Source of the DNA: Candidatus Obscuribacterales bacterium
GTDB lineage: Bacteria > Cyanobacteriota > Vampirovibrionia > Obscuribacterales > Obscuribacteraceae
Direction of reading: 5' to 3'
Length of the DNA stretch: 64,000 nucleotides
Assembly (NCBI GenBank): GCA_020634035.1
Contig: JACKCM010000002.1
Location: forward strand, 186,001-250,000
The notes below the pieces were generated by a model. The model was not told where the DNA came from and made no database searches. It was given only the letters and a program-made list of their open reading frames with translations. The translations under genes and the position numbers were made by a program. Shown here piece by piece: positions 60,701-64,000 of the stretch (positions within the stretch are counted from its first letter, which is position 1; every line of letters starts with the position of its first letter).

Positions 60701-61643
60701 TCTGCTGACCGGTGGATGTGGTGGAAGAGGTGGTGCCGGTAGTCTGTTGACCGGTGGATGTGGTGGAAGAAGTGGTGCCGGTAGTCTGCTGACCGGTGGA
60801 TGTGGTGGAAGAAGTGGTGCCGGTAGTCTGCTGACCGGTGGATGTGGTGGAAGAGGTGGTGCCGGTGGTCTGCTGACCGGTGGAAGTATTGGTTCCGGAA
60901 TTTATGGAAGTGACTGACGAAGTTCCGCTTGTCGATGCGGTTTGTGAACTGGTGGGTGCCTGAGTAGTACTCGAGCCGACACTAGCTTGTTGCAGTGTCG
61001 AGCTTTGGCTGGTTTGAGTGCTGGTGGGCTGCTGCGTCGTTGTCGTAGTAGTTGGTGCCTGGGCTGCGCTACTTCCAGAACTGGCAGAAGATACAGCCGT
61101 GGCCGCAGCAGTCGAAGTATCGTTCTGGGTTTGACTGGAAGGCGCACTGCTTTGCGATGTAGATGTATTTGTCTGAGTGCTACTGGAGCTGTTGGAAGAT
61201 TGAGCAGTTGTAGAACTCGATTGTTGGCTGGATTGAGCATTGCTTGTTTGAGTTGCATTGCCTTGCGACGAACCGGAAGTAGGAGCCTGTGTGGAGCCGG
61301 AAGTCGAAGTTTGAGTGTTAGAAGTGTCGCGGCTGACAACGCCACCAGTTACAGGGGGCTGGTTCGGGGTGGTGTTGCCGTTCTGATTAGCAGCAGTATT
61401 GCCGTTCTGATTAGCAGCAGTATTGCCATTCTGGTTAGCAGAGGTGTTGCCGTTCTGATTAGCAGCAGTATTGCCGTTCTGGTTAGCAGCGGCGTTGCCG
61501 TTCTGATTAGCAGCAGTATTGTGGTTCTGGTTAGCAGCGGCGTTGCCATTCTGGTTAGCAGAGGTGTTGCCGTTCTGATTAGCAGAGGTGTTGCCGTTCT
61601 GATTAGCAGAGGTGTTGCCGTTCTGATTAGCAGAGTGTTCTGA
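54711..61643 (-). CDS. Giant repeat protein with two LysM domains and zinc ribbon, C-terminal part
   Basis: The frame is open from 61643 to the stop at 54711 (about 2300 codons), but the first usable start is GTG 60428 (1905 residues). The sequence upstream of that GTG is clearly the same protein, so I treat this as the C-terminal part of a larger gene. N to C: end of the octapeptide array; Ser/Thr/Gln-rich tract; 14-residue repeats (60603-60884); more Thr/Ser; four Gly/Ala modules such as GAIGGAIAGAIND (57660-59420); three VAGKPIDPTTGMPYDP repeats (56840-57310); Glu/Arg-rich helix (56230-56480); two LysM domains (56050-56215 and 55690-55866; VKEGESLESIARRFY, VRLGDSLRSIAMKH); zinc ribbon CGSCNNTVPAGVAMCPSCG (about 55550); a conserved-looking C-terminal domain. 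LysM suggests peptidoglycan binding. Confidence 0.72.
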   Translation of the reverse strand, partial: SEHSANQNGNTSANQNGNTSANQNGNTSANQNGNAAANQNHNTAANQNGNAAANQNGNTAANQNGNTSANQNGNTAANQNGNTAANQNGNTTPNQPPVTGGVVSRDTSNTQTSTSGSTQAPTSGSSQGNATQTSNAQSSQQSSSTTAQSSNSSSSTQTNTSTSQSSAPSSQTQNDTSTAAATAVSSASSGSSAAQAPTTTTTTQQPTSTQTSQSSTLQQASVGSSTTQAPTSSQTASTSGTSSVTSINSGTNTSTGQQTTGTTSSTTSTGQQTTGTTSSTTSTGQQTTGTTSSTTSTGQQTTGTTSSTTSTGQQTTGTTSSTTSTGHQTTGTTSSTTSTGQQTTGTTSSPTLPASSSSATATSAQPINANGSGIQVSTTSSSGGTQVTGTLSLGSASTNTGVSLSVNPTTTGIAVTATATIAPGVSIGVTIGNTGATGGASSTNVLPSTSSNTGAAVTPTTGTATPTTGTATPTTATPATTATTGNNNTSTTTSATGTNGTTATTITLGTPVTTTSTPVSVSTTGTAIPIAQSSSTTTTSTPTSTTTSQTVTTQSSPTSSSTSSSGQTTSSNTTPTSTATTSSNSSGSGSGSGTGTGTTAGQTSTTATGSTNLSSTSAPTTATQTGQTGTNQTGTNQTATTQTTTTQAATTQDPTATQTTTAQDPTAAQNQNGQTVNTQPQTGTVVTLPNGVAVAVQPGTTSTNGTAVNIDPSTTATNSGANTAGTGAVTVTNAQNGTTDATAAGAGLTVGLATGANGGSIADGALTGALAGAQTNGAEGAIVGAISGAIGAAIGSGLNGGISFNTSQDQSGSVVGSSGSGVTITADSGVSTATPDVVSVSGTNTTQTQTPTATGTATTTVDATQTPADSTSTSNAPADTTVDNDQSTTADQTTTVDNGDSGAAQTPAVPVAPTTLTLTDGSSFVIPQDWTPLTVGDNNILVMDSDGTVKYVVDSQGNVVGSAVSDTDVIDFTPGQSTNTTGTTNSTNSTDSTGTTTTTTTGTSSSGSNNPIVDGLNAGATADNAGEGAVAGAINGAINGGSVEDVIAGAIGGAIAGAINDANSDNGSGNTSTTTPTTTTNADNGTATNTTTPTTPTGGADTAATTVDSTTGADSTTTPVDTATTTTGSVPTTGTTNATDSTTTTGTTTGTGNTSTTVNNADNPIADGLNAGASADNAGEGAIAGAVNGAINGGSVEDVIAGAIGGAIAGAINDANNGSDNNTSGSGTTATTATNGSTTADTTTSTTDTTTSTAPTSAPVSSSGTSSTPSNTGGSNPLQSGLQAGSGADSAGEGAINGAITNLANGGSIEDALIGAAAGAIGSALSGGNSSSDYSPPNYDPQPVNDSSSFVPTTPSDPYTDPYSAPIPAPVSPGAFEPVPSLPTDDGGVFDSGTISPVAPAPSGTSTINPGNVPADPGSPYVNVDPGVGVTPAGSSDPYVNPVAGKPIDPVSGMPYDPSSGQLLDPTSGQPVGYINNDPGAPSSTGSVGNNPDPGVSGSGSGSGSQIDPVAGKPIDPTTGMPYDPSSGQLLDPNSGKPIGPVPSNQNAGGVNNVDPGTPAGSSADSSFDPVAGKPIDPTTGLPYDPDSGKLLDPNTGKPVGNVPNNNSTQPDGTTVSESDRNGERNTDVDNTQRVRGEKVDSSFAETQKEREEQIRAEHDQGVDGSAGRHANLADVVADELAKIHQAIESRLQDLHHGESDYNPADDWSGAAHDDIASRQEIMDMESREQDRIDREVEQDRINDKREDEEKRREDEEERLKKRKEEIKKLTDTMMTVLATRRRAELERIRKLLEQQRKVEEFIAKDTRRSKHTVKEGESLESIARRFYKDHRIAKLIADINKGKVTVITTDNQTTFEVKAGVVLTMPSPREAREWIMRRKHLSVVDAGFIPQNKPMSAEERQQLDNKKANVESLLGSLGLALDPNHEIKYIVRLGDSLRSIAMKHPHLNDITLWRLLAEKNQIPVDTDVRGVPVAAVTRGTTLVLPTRDEINEFKRANGALVHPSSSKFTSRDVATSVRFAKDCGSCNNTVPAGVAMCPSCGHVFDSKTSITGLKTIFSAVSKERKGIKTKEYKELPSLEQTLGVKTEVDALAPAGKQNGVETTPDPEAPFSPADKPDENGVKTDPDMMAPQRVSKSGVETVDLDADATVVAKRSNGKTENLDAQEESSLSASLIQSITTLHNRDKEAKASENETASKPVLKKVENEEAEVKDFIKKLSDSARVVNKDSGKNKNRMQLEVKKDGDWIQVMAYELSDSKSVRFEYSLKGKKPKLIKMDLPAAAMKEMAQNDISNNWEEYCKKFLAGKKITA
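60603..60884 (-). repeat. 42-bp tandem repeat encoding TTGTTSSTTSTGQQ
   Basis: Nearly seven tandem 42-bp units starting at 60603, 60645, 60687 and so on, differing by single bases (Gln/His, Ser/Thr neutral changes). They encode a 14-residue Thr/Ser/Gln repeat within the giant protein. High identity suggests recent expansion or conversion. Confidence 0.85.
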
Positions 61644-61885
61644 TTAGCAGAGGTATGTTCTGATTAGCAGAGGTGTTGCCGTTCTGATTAGCAGAGGTGT
61701 TGCCGTTCTGATTAGAAGAGGTGTTGCCGTTCTGATTAGAAGAGGTGTTGCCGTTCTGATTAGCAGAGGTGTTGCCGTTCTGATTAGAAGAGGTGTTGCC
61801 GTTCTGATTCTGATTAGAAGAGGTGTTGCCGTTCTGATTAGCAGAGGTGTTGCCGTTCTGATTAGCAGAGGTGTTGCCGTTCTGA

Positions 61886-64000
61886 TTAAAGAGAGGTGGC
61901 CGTTCTGGTTAGCAGAGGTGTTGCCGTTCTGATTAGCAGAGGTGTTGCCGTTCTGATTAGAAGAGGTGTTGCCGTTCTGATTAGCAGAGGTGTTGCCGTT
62001 CTGATTAGCAGCAGTGCTACCATTCTGGTTAGCGTTACTGGCAGCACCAGTGGTTGCTGAGCCGTTGACAGTACCACCTGTAGTGGTGGTCTGGTTAGAA
62101 GAGGTGTTGCTATTCTGGCTAGCGCCATTGTCGGCATTCTGGTTAGCAGCGGTGTTGCCATTCTGGTTAGCAGCGGTGTTGCCATTCTGGTTAGCAGCGG
62201 TGTTGCCATTCTGGTTAGCAGCGGTGTTGCCATTCTGGTTAGCAGCGGTGTTGCCATTCTGATTAGAAGTGGTGTTGCCATTCTGGCTAGCACCATTGTC
62301 GGCATTCTGGTTAGCGGTGTTGCCATTCTGGTTAGCAGCGGTGTTGCCATTCTGGTTAGCAGCGGTGTTGCCGTTCTGATTAGAAGCGGTGTTGCCGTTC
62401 TGATTAGCAGCAGCGTTGCCGTTCTGATTAGAAGCGGTGTTGCCGTTCTGATTAGCAGCGGCGTTGCCATTCTGGTTAGCAGCAGTGTTGCCATTCTGAT
62501 TAGCAGAGGTGTTGCCATTCTGATTAGCAGCGGTGTTGCCGTTCTGATTAGCAGAGGTGTTGCCGTTCTGATTAGCAGCGGCGTTGCCGTTCTGATTAGA
62601 AGCGGTGTTGCCATTCTGATTAGAAGTGGTGTTGCCGTTCTGATTAGCAGAGGTGTTGCCGTTCTGATTAGCAGCGGCGTTGCCATTCTGGTTAGCAACA
62701 GTGTTGCCATTCTGATTAGCAGAGGTGTTGCCATTCTGATTAGCAGCAGTGTTGCCGTTCTGATTGGCACCAGTAGTTGCTGAACTGCCCGTGGTGTCGC
62801 GGTTGATTGTACCGCCGGTTGTGGAGTTTTGGTTAGCGGCAGTATTGCCATTCTGGCTGGTACCATTGTTGCCATTCTGATTAGCGACGGTGTTGCCATT
62901 CTGATTAGCGGCGGTGTTGCCGTTCTGATTAGCGGCGGTGTTGCCATTCTGATTAGCGGCGGTGTTGCCATTCTGGTTAGCAGCGGTTTGCCATTCTGGT
63001 TAGCAGCGGTGTTGCCATTCTGGTTAGCAGCGGTGTTGCCATTCTGGTTAGCAGCGGTGTTGCCATTCTGATTAGAAGTGGTGTTGCTATTCTGGCTAGC
63101 ACCATTGTCGGCATTCTGGTTAGCAGCGGTGTTGCCATTCTGGTTAGCAGCGGTGTTGCCGTTCTGATTAGCAGAGGTGTTGCCGTTCTGATTGTTGCCG
63201 TTCTGATTAGAAGCGGTGTTGCCATTCTGATTAGAAGTGGCGTTGCCGTTCTGATTAGCAGTGTTGCCGTTCTGATTAGCAGCGGTGTTGCCGTTGCCGT
63301 TCTGATTAGCAGCGGCGTTGCCGTTCTGATTAGCAGCGGCGTTGCCATTCTGGTTAGCAGCAGTGTTGCCATTCTGATTAGCAGAGGTGTTGCCATTCTG
63401 ATTAGCAGCAGTGTTGCCGTTCTGATTGGCACCAGTAGTTACTGAACTGCCCGTGGTGTCGCGGTTGATTGTACCGCCGGTTGTGGAGTTTTGGTTAGCG
63501 GCAGTATTGCCATTCTGGCTGGTACCATTGTTGCCATTCTGATTAGCGGCGGTGTTGCCGTTCTGATTAGCGGCAGTGTTGCCGTTCTGATTAGCGGCGG
63601 TGTTGCCGTTCTGATTAGCGGCGGTGTTGCCATCCTGATTAGCGGCGGTGTTGCCATCCTGATTAGCGGCAGTGTTGCCATTCTGATTAGCGGCAGTGTT
63701 GCCGTTCTGATTAGCAGCGGTGTTGCCATTCTGATTAGCGGCGGTGTTGCCGTTCTGATTGGCGCCGGTATTGCCATCCTGATTAGCGGCAGTGTTGCCG
63801 TTCTGATTAGCTGCGGTGTTGCCATTCTGATTAGCGACGGTGTTGCCATCCTGATTAGCGGCGGTGTTGCTGTTCTGATTAGCGGCGGTGTTGCCGTTCT
63901 GATTAGCGGCGGTGTTGCCGTTCTGATTAGCAGAGGTGTTGCCGTTCTGATTAGCGGCGGTGTTGCCGTTCTGATTAGCAGAGGTGTTGCCGTTCTGATT
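61886..64000 (-). CDS. N-terminal repeat part of the giant protein, frame-disrupted, partial
   Basis: Open from the window edge to TAA at 61886-61888, at least 704 codons, start outside the window. From 64000 to about 62988 it encodes GNTAANQN octapeptides with one STTGGTINRDTTGSSATTG linker. At about 62985 a 23-bp unit (ggtttgcc for ggtgttgcc) shifts the frame and the same strand then reads ATPLLIRT-type repeats until the stop. Correcting one base there and the cluster of short units at 61620-61902 restores a continuous GNTAANQN frame into the LysM-containing part. So this is either an interrupted gene or a sequence with errors in a repeat. Asn/Gln-rich octapeptides favour extended or amyloid-like structure. 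Confidence 0.6.
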   Translation of the reverse strand, partial: NQNGNTSANQNGNTAANQNGNTSANQNGNTAANQNGNTAANQNSNTAANQDGNTVANQNGNTAANQNGNTAANQDGNTGANQNGNTAANQNGNTAANQNGNTAANQNGNTAANQDGNTAANQDGNTAANQNGNTAANQNGNTAANQNGNTAANQNGNNGTSQNGNTAANQNSTTGGTINRDTTGSSVTTGANQNGNTAANQNGNTSANQNGNTAANQNGNAAANQNGNAAANQNGNGNTAANQNGNTANQNGNATSNQNGNTASNQNGNNQNGNTSANQNGNTAANQNGNTAANQNADNGASQNSNTTSNQNGNTAANQNGNTAANQNGNTAANQNGKPLLTRMATPPLIRMATPPLIRTATPPLIRMATPSLIRMATMVPARMAILPLTKTPQPAVQSTATPRAVQQLLVPIRTATLLLIRMATPLLIRMATLLLTRMATPLLIRTATPLLIRTATPLLIRMATPLLIRTATPLLIRTATPLLIRTATPLLIRMATPLLIRMATLLLTRMATPLLIRTATPLLIRTATLLLIRTATPLLIRTATPLLTRMATPLLTRMATPLTRMPTMVLARMATPLLIRMATPLLTRMATPLLTRMATPLLTRMATPLLTRMATPLLTRMPTMALARIATPLLTRPPLQVVLSTAQQPLVLPVTLTRMVALLLIRTATPLLIRTATPLLIRTATPLLIRTATPLLTRTATSL
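62766..62880 (-). repeat. Linker copy 1 of a 662-bp higher-order repeat
   Basis: A non-octapeptide segment encoding STTGGTINRDTTGSSATTG plus flanking units. It recurs almost identically 662 bp away (63428-63542), differing at very few positions, so the array was partly amplified as a larger block. Confidence 0.8.
63428..63542 (-). repeat. Linker copy 2 of a 662-bp higher-order repeat
   Basis: Second copy of the linker at 62766-62880; one visible difference is gttactg here against gttgctg there. The flanking octapeptide units also match in order for several units on the low-coordinate side. Confidence 0.8.

Larger units (their letters stand above)
61370..64000 (-). repeat. 24-bp tandem array encoding the octapeptide GNTAANQN
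   Basis: About 100 copies of a 24-bp unit (on plus, gttctgattagcagcggtgttgcc with substitutions mainly at four positions), continuing past the window edge. In frame with the downstream protein it reads Gly-Asn-Thr-Ala/Ser-Ala-Asn-Gln-Asn. Units of 21, 30 and 15 bp keep frame; units of 17, 20 and 23 bp (at 61620, 61637, 61879 and 62970) break it. Non-repeat linkers with a TTGGTxN core interrupt it at about 61340, 62040-62100, 62766-62880 and 63426-63540. Confidence 0.92.

Noticed and set aside
62014..63071. Plus-strand frames reading VLPFWLAA repeats
   Set aside because: The 24-bp array is open by chance in a plus frame; there is no flanking domain, whereas the minus frame joins a LysM protein.
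61370..64000. CRISPR array
   Set aside because: The repeats are directly contiguous without unique spacers and have a codon-multiple period in a coding frame; no cas genes are present.
41568..64000. Prophage or integrative element
   Set aside because: No integrase, attachment site, structural phage gene or relaxase is visible in the region; base composition does not differ strikingly from the neighbours.

Overview
The window reads as a bacterial chromosome segment of moderate GC. It combines a long ribosomal-protein super-operon, Tad/Flp pilus genes, a cell-envelope and redox operon, and an accessory region holding very large low-complexity proteins. The gene order tRNAs - tufA - rpsJ - rplC ... 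secY - adk - map - infA - rpmJ - rpsM - rpsK - rpsD - rpoA - rplQ - truA - rplM - rpsI, with tufA directly before rpsJ, resembles cyanobacterial-lineage genomes. Together with a polyphosphate-binding CHAD protein, Tad pili and giant repeat proteins, it suggests a non-photosynthetic cyanobacterial relative (Vampirovibrionia/Obscuribacterales type). That placement is inference from organisation only; no rRNA gene is present to test it.

Layout. 1-2813 (minus): a Tad/Flp pilus block in transcription order pilin - TadE-like - CpaB - TadG-like, the last running off the left edge. 2814-3198: a gene-free stretch with paired palindromes and a hairpin. 3199-4248 (minus): a GT2 glycosyltransferase, divergent from a plus-strand operon (4409-12365) of GT4 glycosyltransferase, CHAD protein, thioredoxin reductase, haem-oxygenase-like metalloenzyme, second GT4, a thioredoxin-fold DUF255 protein and a small membrane protein. 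12386-16864: an exported protein, an unrecognised charged protein, a TMTC-like membrane protein with TPRs, and a small membrane protein. 16958-37451 (minus): the translation and transcription super-operon. It is probably split by a terminator after infA, and is preceded by tufA and three tRNAs (Thr-UGU, Tyr-GUA, Thr-GGU) that share one strong promoter. 38058-41563: an RlmB-type rRNA methyltransferase, a small membrane protein, a small helix-turn-helix protein, selenocysteine synthase SelA and a small membrane protein.

41568-64000 is the accessory region and the most unusual part. Four plus-strand genes (44577-54677) encode a zinc-ribbon/two-TM/VirD4-like ATPase, a paralogue with the same front half but no ATPase, a HerA/VirB4-like ATPase with two C-terminal cysteine clusters, and a small acidic protein. 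They are flanked by an 821-residue coiled-coil protein and, facing them, a giant minus-strand gene. The giant product has about 100 copies of an Asn/Gln-rich octapeptide, Ser/Thr-rich tracts, a 14-residue repeat, glycine-zipper-like modules, Pro-Asp-Gly repeats, a charged helix, two LysM domains and a zinc ribbon. As sequenced, its frame is broken inside the repeats near 61640-61900 and 62985.

My reading is that the accessory region could be an uncharacterised membrane machine with two motor ATPases, linked to a giant surface or envelope protein. The shared zinc ribbons and the two ATPase signatures are visible in the sequence; the functional link is inference.
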